Assembly (NCBI RefSeq): GCF_003945595.2
Contig: NW_024103729.1
Location: 230,950 to 294,949 of the forward strand
DNA from: Pipra filicauda
Lineage: Eukaryota > Chordata > Aves > Passeriformes > Pipridae
Length of the DNA stretch: 64,000 nt
Direction of reading: 5' to 3'
Shown here: piece after piece, positions 13,714 to 25,060 of the stretch
How the letters are laid out: each line of letters starts with the position of its first letter
How positions within the stretch are numbered: the first letter of the stretch is position 1
Position numbers and translations under genes: made by a program
Notes under the pieces: generated by a model
The model's database searches: none
What the model was told of the DNA's origin: nothing
Seen by the model: the letters and a program-made list of their open reading frames with translations, nothing else

Positions 13714-14342
13714 GTCAGTATGTAAAGCTCTCTTTACTCTCTTTCTCTCTGTTATTCAGTGTACTGTTTTGCCTTTTTTTTTTTTAAATGTGTCCTTTGA
13801 GTTGTTATTGAATGCACGCCAAACACTTCTGGAAAATAAATTCTCCGATTTGTTTTCTTCTTTACCGTTTGGAAAAGGGGGAGAAGGAGGGGGGAAGGGG
13901 ACAGCAAGTGCAGATCTTAGAATTCTCGTCCATATTTTTTTCTGGTTGTGCAGAGAGGCTGCTGTAATGTTTATGCGGGTAGATGTGTATAAATATGGCG
14001 TGATATAGCGACTATTTCTGGTTATTCACACGGGCGAGGATTTTTTTTTTCCGATTTAAAGTAGTCGGGGGAAAAACTGAAATCATTGTGCAAGCTCACA
14101 AATTAAAAGTGAACAATGGAAGTTACAACTTGTCTAGTCCGTTTTGACTGATGTCGCTGAGATGCTGCTGCTCGAACATTGTGAGAATAACACAGCTGCG
14201 ACCTTTTCGTTCAACAGTTCTGTTTTGGGCAGGGAGAGTTTCAAATGTTTGATCTGAATAACACTGACATTTTTAATGAGCATTGCCTTCCAACGACTTT
14301 CTGCCTTCGCGAATATGGGGAGCTGCAAGTTCTGATTCTCAT

Positions 14343-14358
14343 GGGGGGGGGGGGGGGG
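14343..14358. repeat. G16 homopolymer beside a purine tract
   Basis: Sixteen consecutive G followed by about 30 bases of A/G only. Such strand asymmetry can form quadruplex or triplex DNA. It is intronic in ZIC4; the length may be affected by sequencing error. Confidence 0.85.
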
Positions 14359-14692
14359 AAGAAAAAAGAAAAGAAAGAAAAGGAAAGAAACCCTGGTATT
14401 GTTTCGGCCTGTACATTTTGAAATGTCATTTGCAGATCTGTTAAGCGAAATTGGGACATGTGTCAGAAACATCTGTTAGTTCTAGTTAATAGAAAATAAA
14501 GTAACTCGATGGACGATCTTGCAAAACTACGTTTGAACTCTTCCGGCCAGGAAAGCATTTATAATTAATGAAATTGCACGTAGAAAGTTTTCACACTTCC
14601 AGGAGCAGCTTGTGAAGTTGTATTAATTAGTTTAGCAGCCGGTGTTTGTAGTCTGTAGCACTGGCTTGTTTTTTTTTTTGGTTGTTTTTTTG

Positions 14693-14717
14693 TTTTTTTT
14701 TTTTTTTTTTTTTTTTT
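14693..14717. repeat. T25 homopolymer in ZIC4 intron
   Basis: Twenty-five consecutive T after a T/G-rich lead-in. Simple homopolymer with no other signal. Confidence 0.85.
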
Positions 14718-17700
14718 CCTCTGAAGAAGAAGATAAGAAATAAGCCCTTTTTGGAAAATTTAATCTGTTCCAGTGTAGGGTTTTCCACCTCCCACCCCCT
14801 TCTGTACAGCCTTATGCACTGCGAGGGAAACTACATAATCCTATTGTAAGATCTGCTTACAGCCAAACGATTTTTTTCGCCTTCCAGTTCATAAAACTCC
14901 CCTTCCCCCATGCTCGGTGCAGGGCTTGACCTTCCAAGAGTCGCATTTTTTATGATAGAGCTCGACGTGATATAATATGCAGAACATACACTAATTTCGT
15001 ATCGCTATCTTCTAAACATAGCACTGAGATTTTACAGCGACCGTCACTCGTCACCTCATTATTTTTCCATCGCTCTATGAGGAGCAAGTCTGTGTGCAGG
15101 GCGGGAGGTGGGGGAGGAGGTGGACGATAGCACAGTTGCGTTCTTCGGCTGCCTTCTCGGCCCCTTTTTCGAGGAAAAAGGGGTATCCCCGGGTCACGTA
15201 ATTTGTATCCGAGCCAGTTCCTTGTTGGATCAGCACAGGTACAGCCATTAACCGGGAGAGCTCATCTCTTAATGACAGTGTTTTTCTTAAGTAAACAAAC
15301 TTTTACTGCTCTTTAACGGCCTCACTGTTTGAAGTCTCTGAAGCAGAAAATGGTTAAATTCTTGGGAAAACTGACCTACATCGGAGACGCAGGTTCAGGG
15401 CAACCCGAGATCGGAGGTTTGCGTTTATTAAACACCATTCTGCGTTTCTGTACTTTTGGCTTTAACTTTCCCGGTGATTAATTGCTGTATTGTGCAAACT
15501 CCTGCGGGGCCTTTATGGTTCCACCGTTTCTATTAAACACCCAGAAGTTGTCAAAAAAGCAATGTTTCTGAAACCCTAATAGAACTCACTACGAATTATT
15601 CATGAAGACAGTTCTAGATTCAACAGGAAAATTATTGCCTCCTTAAATATTAATGACTTCTGATTTCTCCGAGGCTGGGGAGCAGGCAGAGGGATATCTG
15701 GTGATATGCGAGTTTTCCAGGTTGGAGGATAAGGCCGTTAAGGCGGCGGCAGCGGGACGAGCAGGACGGGCTGGGATCGCTTCGCCGCCTTCCCAGAGGG
15801 CCAGGAACAATAGTGCGAGCCGTGGGACGGAGCCCCGCTCCCTCCCTGCGGCCCCCGTCGCCCCGCGCCTCGCCCTCAGCCCGGAGGCCACCGCCTCCGG
15901 CTTCCCCCCACCACAACTCACCCGGAGAAGTTGGTAAATACCTTAATCCACTCCCGGAGACGGGGGATTATGCCACCAATTCCAAGCTGAATTTCACTGA
16001 ACACTTTTGCCCAGCTACAAGTGTGGGGGTAAAATGGCGGTTCAGGTCCTACGCGTCTCCATCGCCCGCGGAACTTTCTGCGTGGCTGCAGCTCACTGCC
16101 CGGGCTGCGGCAGCCGCGACCTGTGCAATCTCCTCTCCCTGCCGGGTAGGGATTTCCACGTAAGAAAACCTGCTCTCGCGAAAGGAATACTTGCAAATGT
16201 CTCGGATGACTCCTCTTTATTGAGGCGTTCAGGGAATGCAACCCGGGCAGCTGAGAAAATGCTGCCCTCTTCTCACTTGAAACCCGGCTGCACGGACGGA
16301 CCTTTCAGTGGCTCTTTCAGGGGGTTAAGCGAAGTTGAACATTTTTCAACTCTCGGCAAAGCACAGTGCGCCGCAGCCCTCTTTTACCTGAATGGAACTC
16401 ACTTTGCACAAGCGGAGTGCTTATGAGGATGGCTTTCCCTGGGGTCTCCTAACTTACTGCTTGCTTGTACTACACTAATATCCTTGATTTGTTGTCTCAA
16501 CTTAGATGCTGAAGGTCAAATTGTTTCCTTACGTGAAACTCTAATTAGATTATATGCGGGCGTGTGTCTATGCATTTGCACCGCTGTACGTCGACAGTAT
16601 TTGGTTACAGAATCCGCATGGTTTTGTAAGAGACCTTATTTTTAACCTCTTCCCCCCCTTCCTTCCAACGCCAGGTATTTACCCATCCTCTATGCAAGTG
16701 TTAAGGGTGCAGGATGTGAGTGCTCCTCATTGATTATTACAGTGCGGAAAGGACATACTTTAAACGAGGAGCCGTGAGCTTTTCCCACCCACCTTGCATA
16801 AAGTGCATTCATGTGAAATATTTGGAATGCCTTCCTTTATTTGCCTCTGCTCGCAGCCGAACCCGATGTGGGCTGAGTCCCTCCTAAATTTAATCATGAC
16901 AAACTAAGAGGGAAAAAAACCCCACGAACGCACAACCCAGGAATTTTTTTTAAAAACCCAAACCAAAACAAACACACAAACCCAAATAATGGAAGTCCTT
17001 TTGACCACATACGCCATGATGGTGAACACAGTGGCTTTGTTTGCTCTTCACGGTAAGGTTCGACCGTGTATTTTTGTGGAGTCCTCTCCTTCCTGATACT
17101 TTTTGGCTTTTGAGGGATCAGAAAGTTATTTTCATACTCGCTGGTACAGGACCTGGGTAACCCTTGGCAAGAGAGTTTTGCAGTTTGTTATTGTCAACGA
17201 CGATAATGCCGTCAACATTTCATCCTGAAGCTGGCTGTGGCGTGTTTACTTGAAAACCTCTTGTATATCGTGTACCATGCCAGGTCCACACGATTAGAGG
17301 TTAAACTTTCACACTACTCCAGCAACATGATTGTATTTCTGTTATGCGTAACGTTACTTATCATATTACCAGACAGATTAATGCCGAATGCAATTCCTTC
17401 CATGACTATAGGTTCAAAAGAAAAGGGAATCCTACCCTCGCGACAGTGCCGTGCACCGGCCTAATCGTTCTTCTGCTGAATCTTTATCGTTTTGCCCCCA
17501 CAATCAATGTCTTTCTGAAATACTTTGTGCCTGTACACACGGTATCAGCAAGCCGGGGAGCGGGGAAAAGGAGGGGGATATGGATCTTCCATGGCAGTGT
17601 AATCAGTGCAAGTAAGAAGTGGATGAAATGTGATCCAGCCAGGTTATGAAAAATATTTCCACTTGCACCTGGGGGACTGTGAGAAATGTAATGTAAAAAA

Positions 17701-18128
17701 CTTCGAAGGGATAAATCACTGACCGCTCTTTCTGCAGGACTTCGGAGTCCGCGGGGACAGCACACATTTGCTCGGAACGAGCACTTGGCCTCTTAAGTTT
17801 TCCTTGTTTCGGAGCTTTGTCTTTTGCACAAACCGCCACGTTGACACACAGGGCAGGGGACAGGGAAAGAGAAGCTGGCCGGGCAGGGTGCTCTACGTGC
17901 GGAGCTGGCCTCGCAGCGGGGTGGGCACGGAGCGGCGGCTCCGGGGGATGCTCGGCGGGGCCGGCGGGAAAGGGCAAGGCCAGTGAGAGGAGCCTCCGCG
18001 GGGAGAGGAGCCGTGCCAGGGCCGGAGAGAGGGGTCCGGGAGGCTGTGGGCTGGGGAGGTGCCGGGATGCGTCGCTCTCGGCCCTGCCGCCGCCGCTAAT
18101 GGCTGTGCTCGCCCATTGCCTCCTGCAG

Positions 18129-18550
18129 GGGAGAAGCCGTTCAAATGTGAATTCGAGGGCTGTGACAGGCGCTTCGCCAACAGCAGCGACAGGAAGAAGC
18201 ACTCGCATGTCCACACCAGCGACAAGCCCTACAACTGCAAAGTGAGAGGCTGCGACAAGTCCTACACCCACCCCAGCTCCCTGAGAAAACACATGAAAGT
18301 GCACTGCAAATCCCCTCCTCCCAGCTCCGGCTACGAGTCCTCCACGCCCTCCTTGGTGTCCCCCTCCTCGGACTCCGGCCGAGAGCCCCCCGCCTCCTGC
18401 TCCCACGCTGAGCCCTCCGCGCCCGCGCAGCCCGCCGCCAACCTGAGCGAATGGTACGTGTGTCAAGGCGCGGGGCCCCGCGGCCCCCCCGCGCCCCCCG
18501 CCGCCTCCCCGCCGCCGGGCCCCCCCGCCGGGCCCCGGCCCCGCTGCTGA
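18129..18550 (+). CDS. ZIC4: ZIC4 coding exon with zinc fingers 4-5 and C-terminus
   Basis: The exon starts after a CTGCAG acceptor. Its GG completes the glycine codon split from the previous exon and restores H-T-G-E-K-P-F-K-C. Finger 4 uses C403, C408, H421, H425; finger 5 uses C433, C438, H451, H455, with the ZIC4/ZIC5-type spacing C-K-V-R-G-C. A serine/proline tail ([14 protein letters not shown] at 458-471) follows. Read straight through, the protein passes NLSEWYVCQ (501-509), an end shared with ZIC5, then 27 proline/glycine-rich residues to TGA at 18548-18550 (536 aa). An internal donor, GTACGT with GT at 18454-18455, can instead end the exon inside the tryptophan codon. Splicing from it to 20423 would create TGA and end the protein at NLSE (504 aa), like mammalian ZIC4. 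I think the proline-rich tail may be translated intron-like sequence. Confidence 0.92.
18454..18459 (+). other. ZIC4: Alternative splice donor in the ZIC4 tail
   Basis: GAATG then GTACGT: a good donor that cuts the Trp codon of the E-W-Y-V motif after TG. Any downstream exon beginning with A makes an immediate TGA. The mammalian protein, as I remember it, ends in ...L-S-E at exactly this position, which supports use of this donor. Confidence 0.7.
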
Positions 18551-18889
18551 GGGCGCGCCGTGGGCGGTGGCGGGACCGGCCGGGCCGAGGAGCGCCGCCC
18601 CGGGCACGGGGGAGCCGAGCGGGAGCGGCGGCGAGAAGCGCTTGGTGGAGGGAGAGCTGGGCTGCGGAACGCGCGGGTGGGCCGGCGGCGGGGCCCGGCC
18701 TGCGCCCCCGGCACCGCGCACACGGGAGGGCTGCGCCCGCCTCGGCCGGGGCGCTGCCACCTCCTCCCGCCGTGCCGCACACACCCTCTCTGACCGCCTT
18801 GCTCCAGTCTGTTTACAAGCCAACCGATTTGCATCTTTTCCTTTTTATTTTTCATCTTTCTTTTCCTTTTTTCTTTTCATCTTTCTTTT

Positions 18890-19015
18890 CCTTTTTCCTT
18901 TTTCCTTTTTCCTTTTTCCTTTTTCCTTTTTCCTTTTTCCTTTTTCCTTTTTCCTTTTTCCTTTTTCCTTTTTCCTTTTTCCTTTCCTTTCCTTTCCTTT
19001 CCTTTCCTTTCCTTT
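18890..19015. repeat. C/T microsatellite: 13 x CCTTTTT then 7 x CCTTT
   Basis: Thirteen exact 7-base units (18890-18980) change abruptly to seven exact 5-base units (18981-19015). This is a pure polypyrimidine tract, with less regular T/C sequence before it. It lies 340 bp after the long-form ZIC4 stop. Confidence 0.95.
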
Positions 19016-19311
19016 CTCTTCCCTTCCCAAGTGATTTCATACAGATTTTGGCTGTACAGATTTTTTCTTGTCAACAGTACTGTGTGCTGCCACTGTTCTG
19101 TTCACCCACGATTTTCTGTGAGAGTGTGTTTTTTAAGAAATATATATATATAAACTATTGTTACCGATTTGTACAAAATGGATCCATTAAATTCTTTGAT
19201 TAATTAACCCGTTCGATGGATGTTTCTGTAAAGAATCTCCTCACTTTTCCCTCTTCCTGTATATAAACACATATATATATATTTCCTCCCCCTCCACACC
19301 CAGTAGTCGCT

Positions 19312-19317
19312 AATAAA
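19312..19317 (+). terminator. ZIC4: Poly(A) signal AATAAA, proximal ZIC4
   Basis: AATAAA about 760 bp after the long-form stop, followed within 30 bases by a G-rich and GT-containing element. It is a plausible 3' end for an unspliced ZIC4 transcript. Confidence 0.5.
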
Positions 19318-19319
19318 GA

Positions 19320-20422
19320 AAGGCCCGGGGGGGGGTGCGATGATTGACTGTCCATTTTAGCTCCCACTGGTAATGACTTCTAATACCTAAACATGCCCGT
19401 CCCCACCCAGAATGTGGTTCCTGTTGAACCGTGGGCGCTGAAGCTCCTGGGGGGGTTCTAACGGGGTGGGGGGAGACCACTCTCTGACGTCACTGTCAGG
19501 GCGGGGGCCAGGCAGCCCCCCCGAAGCGCGGGGACCCGGGGCCGCTGCTCCGGAGCATCTGCCCTGCGAGTAGCCCCGATGAGAACGAACCGGTCCCACA
19601 GCGCGGCTTTAGCATCTCCATCCTGCCACAGAGTATCAAACCTACAGGGTCCACTACAGTGATTCAGAGAAATAAGGGAGGGGATAAACAAACAAACAAA
19701 ACCCAAAATAAATAACCAAACCTATCCACTGGGGTAGCTTGAAACTACTGAATGGTGCCGGTTTAATTACTTTAATGTTGTTTAAGAATAGCAGATAGTG
19801 TAAGCAAATAAATAGCATGGGCTGCTGGAAGGGGTTTCTATGGCTTGCGGAGTACAGACAGAAGGCTGCTGTAACCGCATCCTCTTGTGTCTGACAGATC
19901 ACCTCTGCACCCAGGTGACTGGGGTTACTGTGTGTGTACAACTGCACACACATGCACATACACACTGGTAAATTGGTATCTATAAATATAAAAGCTACAG
20001 GAAAATTAATAGCTGGTCAGTGACTAAAAACACCCCCACGCCCAGTGTTTCCTTACTGATGCATCTGTATTTTCCTCCCACGGCAGCAAGTCGGTGTTCC
20101 CTTCTTCACTCACCCAAACGCGACAACTTTTGTATTGAAATACCACGAATACTGACAACAGCATGTCGCTACCGGGAATACACGTAGGGAATTAGCTAGG
20201 CGAGAGCAATGTGCAAAAGAGGAGACTAAACAGGGGAGAGTTGTGCCCCTCTACAGCCCCCGAAACTTGTGTCACGGAAATCGAGAGGTGCAGAAACCAG
20301 ATGTGAGCAGGGAGGATGTTTCCATGATGTCCTGATATCTGTTTATTTCTTTATTTCTCTATTTACAGAAGTATTTGGATGTGCAGGCTAATCACCTTTA
20401 ATTTTTCATTTGCTTGTTACAG
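19320..20422 (+). other. ZIC4: ZIC4 downstream or final intron sequence
   Basis: A GC-rich segment at about 19430-19570 contains a second perfect CRE (TGACGTCA, 19485-19492). AT-rich DNA follows, ending in a TTTGCTTGTTACAG acceptor at 20409-20422. No coding signal is supported. Confidence 0.45.
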
Positions 20423-20545
20423 ATGTCTACCCCGTTGCTCTCAAGGTAATCTAGACAGACGCAGCTGAAAGCCTGAATCTTTTGCCTTAGACATCAAAGC
20501 AAGCTCGCACAAAGAAGTATTTCTTCACAACGGTGAATCTTCATG
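20423..20545 (+). other. ZIC4: Candidate ZIC4 3' terminal or penultimate exon
   Basis: A strong acceptor precedes 20423, which begins ATG. Joined to the donor at 18453/18454, the first A completes a TGA stop. A good donor, ATG then GTAAGT with GT at 20546, may end the exon at 20545; otherwise the exon runs on as the 3' UTR towards the AATAAA sites at 20768, 21796, 22201 or 23006. It adds no amino acids. The evidence is the splice-site quality and the exact fit of the resulting C-terminus to mammalian ZIC4. Confidence 0.62.
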
Positions 20546-21169
20546 GTAAGTTAGGATTTCTATGGCAATAGGCAAGTCATACTTAAATAGTGAAAGGCGA
20601 AGTCTGGAGCCCGTCCAGTCTTTTCATTAAGGACATAATATTTACGTCTAACAGGGCCTTTTTCTTGTGTATACAAGTATATATTTTTGTTTGACGCGAA
20701 CTAAATCATTTTCATTTAATTTCCGGTAAACAAAACCCACGCGAACAGGGCACTTGTTCCAGACCATAATAAAAATGGATAAGACTGTCAGGAAGAAAAG
20801 GCCCGCTTGAACCGTCGCCTCAGCTCACTTTTGTTTCTGCTTTCTGCCAGGATCAGAGAATGCTTTTGGGATTTGAGGGAGAGTTTCTAAAGGCAAGGAA
20901 ATGGTTTTTAAGGGGGGAAAGAAAAGGAGAAAGGTCTAATCAAGCTCGGGTTGTTCAAAGAGCCTGATTTTGGGGTTGAAAGTGTGAGTTTTATGGTGCA
21001 TCAGCATGCCACGTTAGGATCGCTATGGTAATGAGGAGAGCAATAGCAAGCGGCCTTCAAAGGAGGCACACTCCATTTGAGACAGTCTATTAAGATACAT
21101 TTGCACTGACCTTTGGTTTCATGCTAGCTTAATACACTCAATCTGCTCCCCGCTAGAGATAGACTTCCT

Positions 21170-21660
21170 CCACCTAATGCACTTCGGCGGAGCTGGGCTT
21201 TGCTGGACTTCGCCCTCCCCCCGAGGCAGGCTCCTTTCCGGCGCTGTAGCCCCGGTCTCCTTCTCCCCAAAATAGGGGACTGACAGACCCCCCAGGCTCG
21301 GGGGGATCTCCCGCCCGCTCTCCTCAGCCTTTCTGACCAGCTTCTCGCAGCAAAACTGGCCACAAAGCCTGAGAATTGCTTCCTTCTCTTTTCCCCTCCA
21401 CCCCCGGCAGGGGAAGATAGGATGGGTACTGAAAGACCCCCCTCCTTGGGCTGTCTTGGCCCCAGGGAGTAGGTGTGCTCATGGAAGTGCCCCAGGACCC
21501 GGGAAAGCGGGGCGAGGCAAGGGGGGAGCTGCCCGTGCCCCCCTTCACACCCCGCCCGTCCCGGCTGTCGCTTCGCGGCACCGAGCGGAGGCTCCGCGGT
21601 GCGGGGGAACTTGACACCCGCATGGCCGGGGCCATGGGCGCTGGGCCATGGGCCCGGGAA
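21170..21660. promoter_or_regulatory. CpG-rich element downstream of ZIC4
   Basis: GC- and CG-rich block with AT-rich DNA on both sides and no supported gene. It is one of the series of orphan CpG islands that continues to about 52 kb. Confidence 0.5.
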
Positions 21661-23005
21661 AGTTAGAAGTCCATGTTCCAGTAATTGTCTTGTTGTTTAT
21701 TTTATCCAAGTACCCTAGTGAATAGGGGAAAAATAAACACGGGGGAAAAAAAATTCAAACAGTTGAGTCGTCTTTAGTGCCAGCCCTTGTGGTTGAATAA
21801 AAAGGATGGTCCAATTTCTATTGAGCTGAGAAATCTTTGAAGTGGGAGTTATTATCTGAGAAATTCCTGCTCGTCGTCCTAACAACGCTGATGAAACGTA
21901 AAAGGTTCTTTGTCAGCGATTTGTTCTCCTCTCTGTCAAACTCACCCTGCCCGTTAGCTTTAAACCGTTTCTAAAGAGATAAAAATCAAACTTTTAAAGA
22001 TAACTTTAGGGGCCCAGAGGGTGCAGAAAATACCAAACTATCGAATCCTGTGTATAGACATACATTTGGATATATGTGGCTGTGTCTGCGTGAAACTCTG
22101 TCTGTGTACAAACGTCCATAGATATCTGTATGACCTTCCAGTTCGAAAGTTGAAATTATGTCCATTTTTTTGGTATTTCATCCTCCAAACTTTTCTGTCT
22201 AATAAATTATTCCTACACACACTCTGCACAGAATGAGAATCTTGAGCGAAGGCAGAAATGTTGGGTTTCAGCAACACCACTATGTTACCAACAAATGTTT
22301 TCTTTCCAGTAGAGTGAAAACGAGACCGTAGACATAAGAGTAAAACCTTTGATAATTTTAACGGTCCAGACACCTATCAAGCATGTATATAGTGCAATGT
22401 ATCGAAGTTGTTAATGCATTCAAAGTGATGGCTTCCATATGTTCTCATGTTTTATTGTCTGTGAGTGTAAGGATAGTTGAACTGCATCCCTTTTGTATCT
22501 TCATTTTATAAACATAACGGTGTTGTACTGAAATGATTCGCGGATCAAGTTTTATTTAGTAGCTTCTCATTGGAGATCATGCAATACTCTGTTCAGAATA
22601 CGAATTTCTTGAAGTTGTAACTCACCAGTGTACTTCTGTTTTAGTTGTTACAGAATGACCTGAGCCTAATCCTGCCATTCTAAGCCAATACATTAATTTA
22701 ATGGGACCTTTCCTGGGTAAAGACCGAGTCAATTTGCAGTGGAGTGGGTATTATTATTATTATTGTTATTAATTTTGGATCCTGTCATATTTATGGGAAA
22801 ATCTAGCACATTCTTTGTGAACTGTACAGAGAAGAAGCCTCTGAAAAATGTAGCTCTCAAAAAAACATTTACAATGTTGATATGCTGTATCTCTTTCCAA
22901 ACTTCTTATATTCCTTATTTTTCTTCATCACGTGTTTGGTAATGAAGGAATGTTCTGTTGTGTGCTTGAACATACTATTTATTTTTAATATTTGGATTTT
23001 TTTAC

Positions 23006-23011
23006 AATAAA
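23006..23011 (+). terminator. ZIC4: Poly(A) signal AATAAA, candidate distal ZIC4 end
   Basis: AATAAA in strongly AT-rich, UTR-like DNA, followed about 55 bases later by a GT-rich stretch. It is the best distal end for a ZIC4 transcript that uses the 20423 exon, but the link is inferred. Confidence 0.4.
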
Positions 23012-24580
23012 TATTTATAAACGTTTCATTTCTATGGTTATTTTTACAAATGTGCACTTTTAAAATATGTGTTGGTATACTGATGATACCGAGCCATTCC
23101 TAAAACACTGTGTAATCAGCCTTGGCTTTCTCTTGGTTTTCATATTAGTTGACAAAAAATTTCCCCAAACCTATCTACTATTAATGTGGTGTACAATCAA
23201 GTATTAATGCGTGGGGGGTTTTGTTGGTCTTTAACCTTTTTTTAATGTTAATCGTTTTAGGTTGGCATTTGTATTAAAAGAACAAAACAAAACAGTTCTG
23301 TGGCTTCATTTCTGGGACAACATTTTTCAGATCGCAGACTTCAAACGAATTATACTTTAAGCACTGACCAAAGTGTAGAGTGTAAAAACAGAGACCAGCG
23401 TCACCCAAGTGGAGCTCTGTCCCTCTGGGGTGTGTGTGTGTGTGCGTGTGTCCCGGTTACCTCTGCAGTGGCATCCTGGCTCCTGCACGGTCAGCGTGCG
23501 GCTCTGGGGTCACTAACACTGGGGATGTTGGTCACTAACAGTCTGGGCATTGGCGACAGTTTTCAGCGGGGCCACCCCGAGGGGCTGCCGCTCCCCGCCG
23601 CCCCGAGGGGTTGTTGTTTCGCAGGATGCAAGTGTTCTTTTGAAGAATCCCCCCCCCCCCAGCCACAATGAGCCCCAGTCACAGTGACACTTCTTGTAAG
23701 GTTCCTAGGAGGATTTAGAGCATTTTATGCCTTTTTCTTTCTTACGTGTTTTTTTGTTTTTTTGAGGGAGAACAAATTCTGTCATCAGCTAAAGTAATCT
23801 GAAAGCGAGCCTTCTTTGCCTCGCATATTCTCCTAATCGATGTTAATACGTTACAGGGTTCCGCAGCTCTCGAACCTGCCCAGAGTTTTCCTCGCCTGAC
23901 AAACACAACTCCCAGCTTTGCTGTTTGGAGGGCTGGAGCAGCCTCGGGCACAGCGCGGCCCGAACCCGGCGGGCGCCTTGCGCATGCGCTGCCTTGAATC
24001 CTTTTGGGAAAGGAAAACTTGAAAGAAGTTGCCTAACACAGAGAGATGACAAAAAGTTGGCTTTGGCTGCCAGGAATATTGTCAATAAAGAATACATTTG
24101 ACTACATGAAGGGAGAGAGAGAAAGAAAGAAAGAAAATAATTTAAGAAATAACAGAATTCAAGAAAAAGGAAAGAAGGGAAACATTTTTACTGGTCTGTA
24201 AAAGACAAAAACTGGCCCATAAAGGAAAGGAGGGCTAACAGTACATGCTAATTAAAGAATACAATTCTATGGTCTATAATGATTGAGCGAAGACATGTAC
24301 TTATTACACTTGACTGTCAACAAGGGAAGGAATGTCCCCTCAGACAACATGGTGAGAGACGTGTGGGCATTATTAGTGGCCCTTTTATAGACATTGCCTT
24401 TTCTTTCTCAACGCTGACAAACCATTTTGGAGGGAACCATCCCCTGTTGCTTCCTATCATCGATCCCCATGCAAGGCCCTGCATTGTGCAAGTGCATTAA
24501 TTAAAGACCATTCATTTAACAAAAGCACATTGTATGTTCAGGAAAGGAAGATTAGAAATATGAATCAGTAACCGAGGTTC
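23012..24580. other. Gene desert, AT-rich
   Basis: No gene recognised. It contains a C-rich run (about 23649), a small CG cluster (23925-23990) and a GA-rich simple stretch (24107-24150). The block 24240-24540 is repeat-free and AT-rich, with paired TTAATTA-type sites and an ATTGTGCAA motif, and could be a conserved noncoding element. Confidence 0.4.
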
Positions 24581-25060
24581 GTTTCCGCCGCCGTACCGGG
24601 AGAAGCAGAGGGGAAGGAGGTGCAGCGTGCAGCTAAATACCCCGCACCTCCCGGACGGAGCGGCGCTCAGCCCCGGTTAGGCTTTTTGGGAGAGAAACCC
24701 TGAAATTGATTACAATTGAAAACAACAAAAAAAGGTTGTCAAGTGTCTCTGTGGGCGCCGGATTGCTCGACCCTGCTCGGCGCCTCGCCAACCGCCTGCC
24801 CCATGGGGCCGCCCAGCCCAGCCCGGCCCGGATCGGTCCGGCGCCCCATCCCGGGGTCGGGCCCCTCCACCCGAGCGCGACCGCGTCCAGAGCTGGTGTG
24901 TGTGTGTACACACATCCCCACAAACATTTTTATGTCAACGGGTTTTTTCCAGCTGCACGTAGAGGCAGACACGCGGACCTGCGTCCACCCCTCTCGATCC
25001 CTCCGCTGCCCAGATTTTTCCAGTCCGAAGGAAAAACCATCTGGTCCCCCAAAGCCGGTC
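24580..25060. promoter_or_regulatory. Orphan CpG-rich element
   Basis: CG-rich between about 24580 and 25060 with a short TG/CA run (about 24894-24912). No associated gene; the frames on both strands are low-complexity. Confidence 0.45.

Larger units (their letters stand above)
13714..18128 (+). other. ZIC4: ZIC4 intron within the zinc-finger region
   Basis: A 4.4 kb phase-1 intron with GT at 13714 and AG at 18127-18128. It lies at the same codon as the ZIC1 intron. It holds a G16 run (14343-14358) followed by purine-rich DNA, a T run (14693-14717), a small GC-rich patch (15730-15930), and AT-rich stretches with TTAATTA-type sites (for example about 14560-14640). The last 250 bases become a CpG island that runs into the next exon. 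No nested gene was found. Confidence 0.85.
18551..19317 (+). other. ZIC4: Proximal ZIC4 3' UTR (read-through form)
   Basis: If the exon is not spliced at 18454, the transcript continues through GC-rich sequence, the C/T satellite and a short TA repeat (about 19139-19153) to the AATAAA at 19312. If it is spliced, this stretch is intron. Long frames here come from the satellite and GC bias. Confidence 0.55.
20546..23030 (+). other. ZIC4: Possible distal ZIC4 3' UTR / flanking DNA
   Basis: If the 20546 donor is not used, this could be a long 3' UTR. AATAAA occurs at 20768, 21796, 22201 and 23006. A CpG-rich segment at 21170-21660 is unusual for a 3' UTR and may instead be regulatory. Half RFX-like ATGGCAAT and ATGGTAAT motifs occur near 20562 and 21024. 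No protein-coding exon is supported. Confidence 0.4.

Noticed and set aside
18059..18128. Upstream extension of the second ZIC4 exon
   Set aside because: It lies before the CAG acceptor. Only splicing at 18128 gives the conserved H-T-G-E-K-P linker.
17603..18823. 406-codon minus-strand frame over ZIC4
   Set aside because: It is antisense to the zinc-finger 4-5 exon and low in complexity; it is a shadow of ZIC4.
18890..19015. CRISPR-like array
   Set aside because: It has no spacers; it is an ordinary microsatellite in vertebrate DNA.
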